A program made the translations under genes and the position numbers. DNA of 64,000 nucleotides, taken from Alphaproteobacteria bacterium (GTDB lineage: Bacteria; Pseudomonadota; Alphaproteobacteria; Caulobacterales; Caulobacteraceae). Of this stretch, positions 1 through 8,166 are shown in pieces. Position 1 is the stretch's first letter; each line of letters starts with the position of its first letter. Location of the stretch: assembly GCA_025359785.1 (NCBI GenBank), contig JANYET010000052.1, positions 1 to 64,000 of the forward strand. Reading direction: 5' to 3'. The notes beneath the pieces are model-generated. The model had not been told where the DNA came from. It searched no databases and worked only from the letters and a program-made list of their open reading frames with translations.

Positions 1-1152
1 ACCCTGCTGCAGGTGGTCCCCGAGCTTGAGACCGGCGGCGCCGAGCAGACCACCCTCGACGTCGCCCGCGCGGTGATCGCCGCCGGCGGCAAGGCGCTGG
101 TCGCCACCCGCGGCGGGCGGATGACGGCGCGGCTTGAGGCCGATGGCGCCCGGCTGGCGCAGATGCCGGTGCAGACCAAGAACCCGCTGGTCATGCTCGG
201 CAACGCCGCCCGGCTGGTGGACCTGATCCGCAGCGAACACGTCAGCCTGGTCCACGCCCGCAGCCGCGCGCCCGCCTTCGCGGCACTCTGGGCCGCGCGC
301 ACCACCCGGACCCCGTTCGTGGCCACCTATCATGGGGTCTACAAGGCGCAGTCGAACCTGAAGCGCTGGTACAACGCCGTGATGACCCGCGGCGACCTGG
401 TGATCGCCAATTCCGACTTCACCCGTGACCACGTGCTGGCGGAACACCAGCTGGACCCGGCAAAGATCGTCTCCATCCCGCGCGGCGTCGATCTCGATCG
501 CTTCGACCCCGCCTGGGTGACGCCGGAGCGGGTCGCGGCCCTGCGCGCCGCCTGGGGGATCGCCGAGGGCGACCGGCGCACGCGGTTTCTGCTGGCCGGG
601 CGCCTGACCCGCATCAAGGGCCACCTGACCATCGTCGAGGCGGCGGCCAGGATGAAGGCCGAAGGGCGCGAGGACTTCCTGATCCTGTTCGCCGGCGACG
701 ATCAGGGCCGCACCGAGTATCGCGAGGAACTGGTCAAGGCGATCGCCGACGCCGGCCTCACCGGCCAGATCCGCCTCGTCGGCCATTGCGACGACATGCC
801 GGCGGCCTTCCTGCTGGCCGATATCGCCATCCTGCCAACCACCGTCCCGGAGTCCTTCGGCCGCACCGCCGTCGAGCCGCAGGCCATGGGCCGCCCGGTC
901 ATCGCCTCGGCGCATGGCGGTACGCTGGAAACCGTGGCCGACGGGATCACCGGCTGGCTGGTCCCACCGGGCCACGCGCCCGCCTGGGCGAACGCCATGG
1001 TGCGCGCCATGGACCTGGGCGCCGGCAAGCGCGGCGAGATGGGCCAGACGGGCATGGCTCGCGTACGCCAGCTCTACCGGGTCGATGTCATGTGCGAGGC
1101 GACGCTGGCGGCCTATGAACGCGTGCTCGCCGCGCGCGCCGAGACGGCCTGA
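1..1152 (+). CDS. Glycosyltransferase family 4 (GT-B), 5' end outside the window
   Basis: Transfers a sugar from an activated donor, probably onto lipopolysaccharide or another envelope glycan, at the cytoplasmic face of the inner membrane. The frame is open to base 1 and reads TLLQVVPELETGGAEQ, the usual beta-strand/GGAE start of this family, so only a few codons are missing upstream; the GTG at 13 is internal. The C-terminal Rossmann domain has LLAGRLTRIKG and, near the end, the nucleotide-sugar motif PESFGRTAVEPQAMGRPVIAS, which contains the E-x7-E pattern of GT4 enzymes. The stop overlaps the start of the next gene by one base (TGATG), so the two are translationally coupled. The acceptor cannot be told from sequence. 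Confidence 0.9.
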   Translation, partial: TLLQVVPELETGGAEQTTLDVARAVIAAGGKALVATRGGRMTARLEADGARLAQMPVQTKNPLVMLGNAARLVDLIRSEHVSLVHARSRAPAFAALWAARTTRTPFVATYHGVYKAQSNLKRWYNAVMTRGDLVIANSDFTRDHVLAEHQLDPAKIVSIPRGVDLDRFDPAWVTPERVAALRAAWGIAEGDRRTRFLLAGRLTRIKGHLTIVEAAARMKAEGREDFLILFAGDDQGRTEYREELVKAIADAGLTGQIRLVGHCDDMPAAFLLADIAILPTTVPESFGRTAVEPQAMGRPVIASAHGGTLETVADGITGWLVPPGHAPAWANAMVRAMDLGAGKRGEMGQTGMARVRQLYRVDVMCEATLAAYERVLAARAETA

Positions 1153-2129
1153 TGGCCCGGCGCGAGATGCAGAAGATTCTGGTGATCAAGCTCTCGGCGC
1201 TTGGCGACTTCGTGCTGGCGCTGGCGGCCATGAAGAAGATCCGTCAGGCCCATCCCAAGGCGCACATCACCCTGCTGACCACCCCGCCCTTCGAGGCGCT
1301 GGCCAAGGCCTCACCCTATTTCAACGCGGTTTTCACCGACGGCCGGCCCGAGGGCCTCGGCGACTGGATCGCCCTGCGACGCCGGTTGCGGGCGGCAAAC
1401 TACGCCAGGGTCTACGACCTGCAGACCTCGGCGCACTCGAGCCGTATCTTCCAGTCGCTGAGACCCAAGCCGCCGCCCTGGTCGGGGATCGCGCTGGGCT
1501 GCTCCCTGCCGCACAAGAACCCGTTGCGGAACGGCATGCACACGCTGGAGCGCCAGGCCGATCAGCTGATGTACGCCGGCATCTGGCCCGACGCGCCCAC
1601 AGAGCCCGGCACGGCGCCCGGGCCGGACCTGTCCTGGGTGCTGGCCGGCAAGGAAGGGGCCCGGCCCCCAGCCGCCGGCGTCAAGGCCAAGCCCTATGTG
1701 ATGTTCGTCCCCGGCGGCTCGGCGCACCGGCCCGAAAAGCGCTGGCCGGTGGAGCGGTACGGCGAACTGGCGCGTATCCTCTATTCGCGCGGCCTCGACA
1801 TCGTGATCATCGGCGGGCCGCAGGAATCGGCGCTGGCGCAGGCGATTCAGCGCCAGGCGCCGGGCACCCGCGATCTGACCGGCCGCACTGACTTCGCCTC
1901 CATCGCGGTGCTAGGCGCCAAGGCGGCGCTGGCCATCGGCAACGACACCGGGCCCCTGCACCTGGCCGCCGCGGCCGGCGCGCCCACCGTCGTGCTGTTC
2001 TCCAGCGCCTCGGACCCGGCGCTGTCCGCCCCGCGGGGCAAGGTGGCCGTCCTGCAGGCCGCCACACTGTCGGATCTGCCTGTGGCGAAAGTGGCGCAGG
2101 CGGCGGCTGGTCTGCTGCCGTCGCCATAG
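1152..2129 (+). CDS. Glycosyltransferase family 9 (heptosyltransferase-like)
   Basis: 325 residues. Resembles ADP-heptose:LPS heptosyltransferases, which add heptose to the LPS inner core in the cytoplasm. The N-terminal IKLSALGDFVLALAAM matches the GDxxxxxP-like first strand/helix of family 9. The C-terminal domain has PGGSAHRPEKRWP and GNDTGPLHLAAAAG, the donor-binding signature. It starts one base inside the upstream glycosyltransferase stop codon, giving a two-gene envelope-glycan unit. The sugar donor need not be heptose; several family-9 enzymes act on other sugars. A short non-coding stretch separates it from infC. Confidence 0.88.
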   Translation: MARREMQKILVIKLSALGDFVLALAAMKKIRQAHPKAHITLLTTPPFEALAKASPYFNAVFTDGRPEGLGDWIALRRRLRAANYARVYDLQTSAHSSRIFQSLRPKPPPWSGIALGCSLPHKNPLRNGMHTLERQADQLMYAGIWPDAPTEPGTAPGPDLSWVLAGKEGARPPAAGVKAKPYVMFVPGGSAHRPEKRWPVERYGELARILYSRGLDIVIIGGPQESALAQAIQRQAPGTRDLTGRTDFASIAVLGAKAALAIGNDTGPLHLAAAAGAPTVVLFSSASDPALSAPRGKVAVLQAATLSDLPVAKVAQAAAGLLPSP

Positions 2130-2221
2130 GGCGCGGCTTGATAGCGCCGGAGCGCCAGATCATATAGGGTCGTGACCGGCTGGTGCGCGCAGCGCCCCGG
2201 CGCTTTCGTTGAAACTGTCCT

Positions 2222-2237
2222 AGGAGCCTTGCCTATT
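2222..2237 (+). promoter_or_regulatory. infC: Shine-Dalgarno plus rare ATT start of infC
   Basis: AGGAG at 2222-2226, an 8-base spacer, then ATT at 2235-2237, followed in frame by CGC CGT CCC ATG. Optimal spacing favours ATT over the ATG four codons later. This arrangement is the basis of IF-3 autoregulation in enterobacteria; that it works the same way here is inference. Confidence 0.75.
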
Positions 2238-2768
2238 CGCCGTCCCATGAACGCGCCCCCTGTCAAAGACGGGCTGCGCATCAATGATGAAATCCGCGTT
2301 CCCAAGGTCCTGCTGATCGACCAGCAAGGCGAGAAGCAAGGCGTCATGCCGACCTCGTCCGCCCTGGAGGCCGCCGAAGAGGCTGGCCTGGATCTGGTGG
2401 AGATCGTTCCCAACGCGGATCCGCCCGTTTGCAAAATCCTGGACTACGGCAAGTTCAAGTTCCAGGAGCAGAAGAAGAAGAACGAGGCGCGAAAGCGGCA
2501 AAAGGTTCAGGAAATCAAGGAGATAAAACTCCGCCCGAACATCGACATCCACGACTACGAAGTGAAGCAGCGCTCGATGAACCGCTTCTTCGAAGAGGGC
2601 GACAAGGTGAAGGTGACCCTGCGCTTCCGGGGCCGTGAACTGGCCCACCCCGAACTCGGCATGAAGCTGTTGCAACGGGTCCGCGCGGACTTCGAGCCGA
2701 TCGCCAAGTGCGAGTACGAGCCGCGCATGGAGGGCCGCCAGATGATCATGATCCTGGCGCCGCGATAA
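2235..2768 (+). CDS. infC: Translation initiation factor IF-3, with ATT start codon
   Basis: IF-3 binds the 30S subunit, prevents 50S joining and checks the start codon/initiator tRNA pairing. After start the protein reads [18 protein letters not shown], then the family signature RVPKVLLID, the linker helix [18 protein letters not shown], and the C-terminal domain with [14 protein letters not shown] choose ATT at 2235: AGGAG at 2222-2226 lies 8 bases before it. The in-frame ATG at 2247 would be 20 bases from that site, and longer frames upstream lack family similarity. infC is known for AUU starts in many bacteria, where IF-3 discriminates against its own mRNA. The gene stands alone here, with rpmI-rplT about 3.4 kb downstream rather than adjacent. 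Confidence 0.95.
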   Translation: MRRPMNAPPVKDGLRINDEIRVPKVLLIDQQGEKQGVMPTSSALEAAEEAGLDLVEIVPNADPPVCKILDYGKFKFQEQKKKNEARKRQKVQEIKEIKLRPNIDIHDYEVKQRSMNRFFEEGDKVKVTLRFRGRELAHPELGMKLLQRVRADFEPIAKCEYEPRMEGRQMIMILAPR

Positions 2769-2778
2769 GGGAGCTGGC

Positions 2779-3666
2779 GTGAGCCGAGCGAAATTTGGAT
2801 TTCTCGGAGCGGTCGCCATCTCGGCGGCCGTTTTCGCATCCGCCGCCCCTGCTTCGAAAGCTTGGGCGCAGCACGCGCCCGATCCGAACGCGGCCTATCC
2901 GCCGTTCAAGATCGGCGAGGGACTCTATTACGTCGGCGCGGCCGACTATGCGTCCTATCTGATCGTCACCAAGGCCGGCCTGATCGTCATCGACGGCGGC
3001 GATGCGCCGACCGGGACGCAGGTTGTCAAGAACATCAAGACGCTGGGGTTCGATCCGCGACGAATCAGAATTCTGCTCAACACCCACCAGCATTTCGACC
3101 ACGCCGCGGGCTTGGCCGAGGTGAAGCGGGCCGCGGCGGCGGACGTGAAGTTCTACGCCAGCGCCGCCGACGGGGCGATCGTCGCAGCCGGCGGCAAGGG
3201 CGATCCGCTTCTGAAGGGCGCGCGCTTCGAATATGAGCCGGTCATGCCGGACGTCACCGTCAAGGACGGCGACGAGGTCAGTCTTGGCGGTTGGACGCTG
3301 ACGGCGCACATCACCGGCGGCCATACCCAGGGCTGCACCACCTGGACCTTCCCGGTGACCGTGGCCGGCAAGGTGCGCCAGGCGCTCGACCTCTGCTCGG
3401 CTAGCGTGCTGGCCGGCTACAAGCTCGGCAAGACCGAGACCTATCCCAGCCAGACCGCCGACTATCAACACAGCTTCGCCTTCTGGCGCAGCCAGCCGTG
3501 CGAGGTGTTCATCGCCAGCCACGGCCAGTTCTTCAACCTGCACGCCAAGCGAGCGGCGCTGGACGCCGGCAAGGCCGACGCCTTCGTCGACCCGTCCGGC
3601 TGCCAAGCCTTCGTCACCCAGGCCGAGGCGGCGTTCAGAGCCGAGCTCAAGAAGCAGAACCCGTAA
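2779..3666 (+). CDS. Subclass B3-like metallo-beta-lactamase, exported
   Basis: 295 residues, GTG start, signal peptide ending near residue 30 (SKAWAQ). The zinc site is complete: H103-x-H105-x-D107-H108 (THQHFDHAAG), H182 in GGHTQGC, and H248 in ASHGQFF, the pattern of B3 enzymes, which hydrolyse beta-lactams with two zinc ions in the periplasm. Conserved B3 features include a GGxTLTAHxTxGHT stretch and the final YxxSF/H segment. Caulobacterales often carry such chromosomal enzymes; actual substrate range is unknown and it might be a lactonase-like hydrolase. The start lies 10 bases after infC but no shared function is implied. Confidence 0.88.
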   Translation: MSRAKFGFLGAVAISAAVFASAAPASKAWAQHAPDPNAAYPPFKIGEGLYYVGAADYASYLIVTKAGLIVIDGGDAPTGTQVVKNIKTLGFDPRRIRILLNTHQHFDHAAGLAEVKRAAAADVKFYASAADGAIVAAGGKGDPLLKGARFEYEPVMPDVTVKDGDEVSLGGWTLTAHITGGHTQGCTTWTFPVTVAGKVRQALDLCSASVLAGYKLGKTETYPSQTADYQHSFAFWRSQPCEVFIASHGQFFNLHAKRAALDAGKADAFVDPSGCQAFVTQAEAAFRAELKKQNP

Positions 3667-3894
3667 GGGGGTATCTTATTTGTCCTGATCGTCATGGCCC
3701 GGCTTGTCTGGTACGAGCGGCACGACGGTATCGAGGCGGCTATCCATCGGGAAAAACGGCTCAAAAAGTATAAACGCGATTGGAAGATCAATCTGATCGA
3801 GCGCGACAACCCTGACTGGGACGACCTCTTTCCGCGGTTCTTCGTCGAGGACGGACCCTTGTTCCGCCTGCAGCCCATCGAACTATCGCCCTGA
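3667..3894 (+). pseudogene. GIY-YIG endonuclease remnant (C-terminal part only)
   Basis: From the ATG at 3694 the 66-residue product reads RLVWYERHDGIEAAIHREKRLKKYKRDWKINLIE in overlapping pieces (RLVWYE, AAIHREKRLKK, WKINLIE, NPDWDDLF). These match the second half of the small UvrC-like GIY-YIG proteins. The first half, with the GIY/YIG strands and catalytic Arg, is absent: the frame runs back directly into the metallo-beta-lactamase stop at 3664-3666. Only the metal-binding Glu region (HREKRL) remains. Composition is less GC-rich than its neighbours. I call it a 5'-truncated pseudogene; a short functional peptide cannot be excluded. Confidence 0.75.
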
Positions 3895-3985
3895 CTGTGA
3901 CCCACAACCAACGCTGACCCGGGTTCCGGCCAACGCCGCGCCCTAAACCTTGCCGCGCCGGCAACGCGGGCCTACCAACCGAGCC

Positions 3986-5221
3986 ATGTCCGACATTGCG
4001 CCCCGGGAGGCGTCGCCGCCGTCCCGATGGGCGGCGCCGTCGCTGATCGCCGTCATCTTCATCAACATGCTGGGCTTCGGGATCATCGTCCCGTTGCTGC
4101 CCTTCTATGCCAAGTCGATGCACGCGGCGCCCTGGCAGATCGCGCTGATCTTCTCGGCCTACGCCATGGGCGGCTTCTTCGGCGAGCCGTTCTGGGGGCG
4201 GCTCAGCGACAAATACGGGCGCAAGCCGCTGCTGATCTCGACGATCAGCGGCAACTGCCTCTGCTACCTGGCGCTGGCCTTCGCCCCCAATGTGCTGACC
4301 GCCTTCGTGATCCGTTTCCTGGGCGGGCTGATGAGCGGCAACGGGGCGGTGATCCAGGGCTATATCGCCGACGTCACCCCACCGGAGCGCCGGGCGCGAA
4401 TGCTGTCGCGGCAAGGCGCGGCCTGGAACGTCGGCATGATCGTGGGCCCGGCGGTCGGCGGCGCCTTCGCCCATACCGACATCGGCCCCGTGGGGTTCCG
4501 CACTCCGCTGTTCATCGCCGCGGCGCTGTCGGCGGTGGCGGTGACCGGGATCATGTTCTTCATCCGCGAGAGCCGGGTCCGCGACCAGTCGATCAGCCAT
4601 CGGCCGAGCCGCTGGGCGGCGGTGGGCGAAGCGGTGACCCATCCGGTGATCGGCCGGCTGATGCTGCTGACCTTCCTGGTCGGTTTCGCCTTCACCGGCA
4701 TCGAATCGACCTTCGGCCTGTGGGGCGCCGCCCGCTTCGGCTGGGGCCCCCGCCAGATCAGCGTCTGCTTCGCCGCCGTGGGGATCGTAGCCTCGCTGAC
4801 CCAGTTCTTCGTCACCGGCCCACTGTCGGAGCGGTTTGGCGAAGGCCGGATGCTGGCCATCGGCATGGGCGTGAACGTGCTTGGCGCACTGATCCAGCCC
4901 TTCTCGAACGGGCTGGCCATGACCACGGCGCTGATGTGCGTCACCGCGATCGGGCAGTCGGTGGCCTGGCCCAACGTCGGCGCGCTGATCTCGCGCACCG
5001 CCGACCCGCACCGGCAGGGCCAGATCCTCGGCCTCAACAACGCTGCCGGCGCCTTCGCGCGGTTCGTGGGGCCGCTTTGCGCGGGCCTGACCTTCGCCGG
5101 GCTCAGCATAAACGCGCCGTTTTACCAGAGCAGCCTGATCGTCGCGCCCGCGATCCTGCTGGCACTCAGCGCCGCGCGGCGCGCGCCGCCGCGCACCATG
5201 CAGGGCCACGCCGGCGTGTAG
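3986..5221 (+). CDS. MFS transporter, DHA1/TetA-like drug exporter
   Basis: About 411 residues from ATG 3986 (MSDIAPRE); a TTG 12 codons upstream is less likely. Twelve hydrophobic segments are readable, starting with INMLGFGIIVPLLPFYA, the TM1 signature of the TetA/Bcr group. Loop 2-3 carries motif A (GRLSDKYGRKP), and TM5 has the GPAVGG pattern typical of drug:H+ antiporters (motif C). Such proteins export small hydrophobic drugs from the cytoplasm by proton exchange. No dedicated regulator is adjacent. Substrate unknown. Confidence 0.88.
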   Translation: MSDIAPREASPPSRWAAPSLIAVIFINMLGFGIIVPLLPFYAKSMHAAPWQIALIFSAYAMGGFFGEPFWGRLSDKYGRKPLLISTISGNCLCYLALAFAPNVLTAFVIRFLGGLMSGNGAVIQGYIADVTPPERRARMLSRQGAAWNVGMIVGPAVGGAFAHTDIGPVGFRTPLFIAAALSAVAVTGIMFFIRESRVRDQSISHRPSRWAAVGEAVTHPVIGRLMLLTFLVGFAFTGIESTFGLWGAARFGWGPRQISVCFAAVGIVASLTQFFVTGPLSERFGEGRMLAIGMGVNVLGALIQPFSNGLAMTTALMCVTAIGQSVAWPNVGALISRTADPHRQGQILGLNNAAGAFARFVGPLCAGLTFAGLSINAPFYQSSLIVAPAILLALSAARRAPPRTMQGHAGV

Positions 5222-5351
5222 CCGGCGTCCTGAGACTCGGATTCGCCCAAGAGGAGAGTCCCGTTGCATCACCTCCGGCGTCATATACCAATGTCATAAG
5301 TTCAATCGCAGACCAGCGATATGCGGGTCCGTCACACGTTGGGGAAATCTG

Positions 5352-5978
5352 ATGAAGCCGATGTATTTTGCGACGATCGCGGCGGCCGCGATCCTGGCCG
5401 CCGGCGCGGCGAACGCGACAGCCTACAATTTCAACGTGCTCTACAGCGGCGGTGGCGTCGCCACGCTGGCCGCCGGCAGCGACGACCCTCTGGCCACGAC
5501 CATGAATGCCGGCGATTCGTTCACCTACACGCTGACGGGACAGAATGGCGGGCACTGGAACACCATCGGCGCCTCGGACATCTTTCCGCTTTTCGCGATG
5601 AACGTCGCTGAATGTGGCAACCGCACCGGCGACCGCACGCTCAACCTGAACAATGGCGCGACGAACATCTTCACCGACTCGGTCGTCGGTGACTCGCAGA
5701 GCTGCGTGCACCTGGGGACCAACACGGTCCATCTCGAAGGCGGCATGCAATTCGATCAATGGCAGCTGATCTACAGCATCACGTCCGCCGACGTGACCAG
5801 CTCGCCGAGTTCGTTGCTGCCCTGGCCGGGCCAGGCTCCGGAAGAGTATCGGCCGGGCTCGATCTCTTACACCGCGGGCGTGCCGGAACCGGCCGCCTGG
5901 GCCCTGATGATCGCCGGCTTCGGCCTGGTGGGCGGCACGCTGCGCGCCCGTCACAAGAAGGTCGCGGTTTCGGTCTGA
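5352..5978 (+). CDS. PEPxxWA-CTERM exported protein
   Basis: 208 residues. Signal peptide (MKPMYFATIAAAAILAAGAANA), a Ser/Thr/Asn-rich beta-type body without recognised domain, then the C-terminal sorting signal VPEPAAWALMIAGFGLVGG followed by RARHKK. PEP-CTERM signals are processed by an exosortase and direct proteins to the surface or exopolysaccharide. Two Cys (C95 and C117 region) could form a disulfide. Composition is less GC-rich than neighbours. Followed by a strong terminator. A second protein with the same sorting signal lies at 11797-12474. Function of the body is not recognised. Confidence 0.85.
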   Translation: MKPMYFATIAAAAILAAGAANATAYNFNVLYSGGGVATLAAGSDDPLATTMNAGDSFTYTLTGQNGGHWNTIGASDIFPLFAMNVAECGNRTGDRTLNLNNGATNIFTDSVVGDSQSCVHLGTNTVHLEGGMQFDQWQLIYSITSADVTSSPSSLLPWPGQAPEEYRPGSISYTAGVPEPAAWALMIAGFGLVGGTLRARHKKVAVSV

Positions 5979-6000
5979 CCGACCGGACCTTATCGATAAA

Positions 6001-6030
6001 GACGCCGCCGGCCCCGGGCCGGCGGCGTTT
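6001..6030 (+). terminator. Intrinsic terminator after the PEP-CTERM gene
   Basis: A near-perfect palindrome: 6002-6014 pairs with 6016-6028 (CGCCGCCGGCC against GGCCGGCGGCG), followed by TTT at 6028-6030. It sits 23 bases after the stop at 5978. Confidence 0.75.
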
Positions 6031-6062
6031 CCATTGGGGGCGTGAGACGCGGCGGCCTGCGC

Positions 6063-6091
6063 TTGCATTCCACCCTCGTTTCCCCTACTAA
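6063..6091 (+). promoter_or_regulatory. Candidate promoter of rpmI-rplT
   Basis: TTGCAT (6063-6068), 17-base spacer, TACTAA (6086-6091). Spacing is ideal for a housekeeping sigma factor and places the transcript start just before the leader hairpin at 6104. Matched by eye only. Confidence 0.4.
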
Positions 6092-6103
6092 CCCGCCCCT
6101 TCG

Positions 6104-6170
6104 GAGCCGCCTGGCCAATGGCATGCCAGGGCGGCTCATCAAGACACCAGAGGACGGGGCTTCGGCTCCG
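6104..6170 (+). promoter_or_regulatory. Structured 5' leader of the rpmI-rplT mRNA
   Basis: Two hairpins. The first pairs GAGCCGCCTGGC (6104-6115) with GCCAGGGCGGCTC (6125-6137), broken by one bulged base. The second pairs CGGGGC (6155-6160) with GCTCCG (6165-6170) around a UUCG tetraloop and ends 7 bases before the rpmI ATG. In E. coli and Bacillus, ribosomal protein L20 represses its own operon through mRNA leader structures; a comparable role here is inference, as this does not obviously match either known leader. Confidence 0.5.
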
Positions 6171-6177
6171 CAGAGAA

Positions 6178-6381
6178 ATGCCGAAACTGAAGACCAAGTC
6201 GGGCGCTAAAAAGCGCTTCAAACTCACTGCGACCGGCAAGATCAAGGCTGGTGTGGCTGGCAAGCGCCACCGCCTGCTGTCGCACAACGCCAAGTACATC
6301 CGTCAGAACCGTGGCACGAAGGTGATGACCGCCTCCGATACGAAGATCATCAAGATCTTCCTGCCCTACGGCCTCGGCTAG
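6178..6381 (+). CDS. rpmI: 50S ribosomal protein L35
   Basis: 67 residues starting [15 protein letters not shown], the invariant L35 N terminus, and containing [10 protein letters not shown]. The ATG at 6178 is chosen because all L35 proteins begin there; the frame runs open upstream to 6118 but without similarity. L35 is a small basic protein of the large subunit. rplT follows 13 bases after the stop and the two form the classical rpmI-rplT operon. Only a weak AGAGAA precedes the start, right after a UUCG hairpin, which fits translational control. Confidence 0.97.
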   Translation: MPKLKTKSGAKKRFKLTATGKIKAGVAGKRHRLLSHNAKYIRQNRGTKVMTASDTKIIKIFLPYGLG

Positions 6382-6394
6382 GGAGCGCTGACAG

Positions 6395-6751
6395 ATGGCA
6401 CGCGTAAAAAGGGGCGTCACCGCCCACGCCAAGCACAAGAAGGTTCTCGAGCAGGCCAAGGGCTTCTACGGGCGCCGCAAGAACACCATCCGCACCGCCA
6501 AGGCGGCCGTGGACAAGGCCGGCCAGTACGCCTACCGCGACCGCAAGGTCCGCAAGCGTGCGTTCCGCTCGCTGTGGATCCAACGGATCAACGCCGCGGC
6601 GCGTGAAGAAGGCATGACCTACGCCCGATTTATCCACGGCCTTGACCTGGCCGGGATCGAAATGGACCGCAAGGTCCTCGCCGATATCGCCGGCGCCGAT
6701 CCGACCGCTTTCAAGGCCATCGCAGAGAAGGTTCGCGCCGCGCTGGCTTGA
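6395..6751 (+). CDS. rplT: 50S ribosomal protein L20
   Basis: 118 residues. [16 protein letters not shown] and [23 protein letters not shown] in overlapping pieces are diagnostic of L20, a primary assembly protein of the 50S subunit. In other bacteria its C-terminal domain also binds its own mRNA leader. A GGGAG Shine-Dalgarno lies 9 bases upstream in the short gap after rpmI. A clear intrinsic terminator at 6783-6813 closes the operon before pheS. Confidence 0.98.
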   Translation: MARVKRGVTAHAKHKKVLEQAKGFYGRRKNTIRTAKAAVDKAGQYAYRDRKVRKRAFRSLWIQRINAAAREEGMTYARFIHGLDLAGIEMDRKVLADIAGADPTAFKAIAEKVRAALA

Positions 6752-6782
6752 TCGCCTGGAGTTCGCTCCCGCTGATTTCAAG

Positions 6783-6813
6783 AAGCCCTTCGGTGCGACC
6801 CGGAGGGCTTTTT
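6783..6813 (+). terminator. Intrinsic terminator of rpmI-rplT
   Basis: AAGCCCTTCGG (6783-6793) pairs with CCGGAGGGCTT (6800-6810) with one G-U pair, followed by TTTTT (6809-6813). Located 32 bases after the rplT stop. Confidence 0.85.
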
Positions 6814-6828
6814 GCTGCGCCTGACTCT

Positions 6829-6987
6829 TACCTCCCCCGCAAAGCGGTGGAAGGGGGACCATCGGCCAAGCGCAGCGAAGAGCCGGTGGTGGAGGGGGCG
6901 AGCGGCAAGCTCCGCGCGATGGCTTGCCCCCTCCACCACGCCCTCTGCGGGGCGCGGTCCCCCTCCCGCCGCCTTGCGGGGGAGGTA
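6829..6987. repeat. Nested palindromic intergenic element (about 159 bp)
   Basis: Fills the gap between the rplT terminator and pheS. Outer arms TACCTCCCCCGCAA (6829-6842) and TTGCGGGGGAGGTA (6974-6987) are perfect inverted repeats. A second layer pairs AGGGGGACC (6852-6860) with GGTCCCCCT (6956-6964), and a third pairs 6886-6899 with 6926-6939 (14 bases, perfect). It has no credible reading frame. It resembles the dispersed palindromic intergenic units of Caulobacterales and other GC-rich genomes. A structurally similar element of different sequence is at 32537-32690. Confidence 0.7.
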
Positions 6988-7030
6988 GGGATTTCCCTTC
7001 AGCTTCAGCCCCTCTAAGAACCGAACTCAC

Positions 7031-8155
7031 ATGACCGATCTCTCGAAACTGGAAGCGGACCTTTCCGCGCTCATCACTGGGGCCGCTGACGTGGCGGACT
7101 TGGAAGCCGTGCGGGTCGCCGCGCTTGGCAAGTCCGGGTCGATCTCCGACCTGCTGAAGACCCTGGGCGCCATGAGCCCGGACGAGCGGCGCGAACAGGG
7201 CCCGGCGATCAACGGCCTGCGCGACCGCATCGGCGGCGCCATCGCCGACCGCCGCGCCGAACTCGAGGCCGCCGAACTCGACGCCAAGCTCGCCGCCGAG
7301 CGGGTTGACCTGACCCTGCCACCGCCGCCCGAGCGCCGCGGCCGCGTGCATCCGACGATGCAGGTGCAGGACGAGATGATCGCCATCTTCGCCGAGATGG
7401 GCTTCGGCCTGGCGGAGGGCCCCGACATCGAGGACGACTTCCACAACTTCACGGCGCTGAACTTCCCGCCCAAGCATCCGGCCCGCGAGACGCACGACAC
7501 CTTCTGGCTGCCGGAAGACGCCAGCGGCGAGCGCAAGGTGCTGCGCACCCACACCAGCCCCGTGCAGATCCGCGCCATGCAGCGGATCAACGAGAAGCTG
7601 CCGTCCTGGATCGCGAATGGGCCGCCTTCCGCAAACGGGGAGCCGCCGATCCGCATCATCGTGCCTGGCCGCACCTATCGCTCAGACAGCGACGCGACCC
7701 ACTCGCCGATGTTCCACCAGATCGAGGGCCTGGTGATCGACCGCGCCATCCACATGGGCCACCTGAAGTGGACGCTGGACCAGTTCATCGCGCGCTTCTT
7801 CGAGACGCCGCTGGTGGAGACCCGCTTCCGCCCGCACCACTTCCCGTTCACCGAGCCCAGCGCCGAGATGGATGTTCGCTGTGACCGCTCCGGCGGCGAC
7901 ATCAAGATCGGCCAGGGCGACGACTGGCTGGAAATCCTCGGCTGCGGGATGGTGCATCCCAAGGTGCTGCGCAACTGCGGCCTCGACCCCGACGTCTGGC
8001 AGGGCTTCGCCTTTGGCTGCGGCATCGACCGGCTGGGGATGCTGAAGTACGGGATCCCCGACGTCCGCGACACCTTCGCCTCCGACGTGCGCTGGCTCGA
8101 TCACTACGGCTTCTCGGCCTTCGCCGCGCCCAATCCCGCCACCGGCCTGAGCTGA
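7031..8155 (+). CDS. pheS: Phenylalanine--tRNA ligase alpha subunit
   Basis: 374 residues. Forms the alpha2-beta2 enzyme with PheT that charges tRNA-Phe; alpha holds the class II catalytic core. Seen: N-terminal coiled-coil region, motif 2 region [21 protein letters not shown], and motif 3 [14 protein letters not shown]. It is slightly longer than usual because of an insert between PVQIRAM and PPIRIIVPG (about residues 186-212). pheT follows after 11 bases with an AGGAGAG ribosome-binding site, forming an operon. Confidence 0.97.
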   Translation: MTDLSKLEADLSALITGAADVADLEAVRVAALGKSGSISDLLKTLGAMSPDERREQGPAINGLRDRIGGAIADRRAELEAAELDAKLAAERVDLTLPPPPERRGRVHPTMQVQDEMIAIFAEMGFGLAEGPDIEDDFHNFTALNFPPKHPARETHDTFWLPEDASGERKVLRTHTSPVQIRAMQRINEKLPSWIANGPPSANGEPPIRIIVPGRTYRSDSDATHSPMFHQIEGLVIDRAIHMGHLKWTLDQFIARFFETPLVETRFRPHHFPFTEPSAEMDVRCDRSGGDIKIGQGDDWLEILGCGMVHPKVLRNCGLDPDVWQGFAFGCGIDRLGMLKYGIPDVRDTFASDVRWLDHYGFSAFAAPNPATGLS

Positions 8156-8166
8156 AGGAGAGCGAC

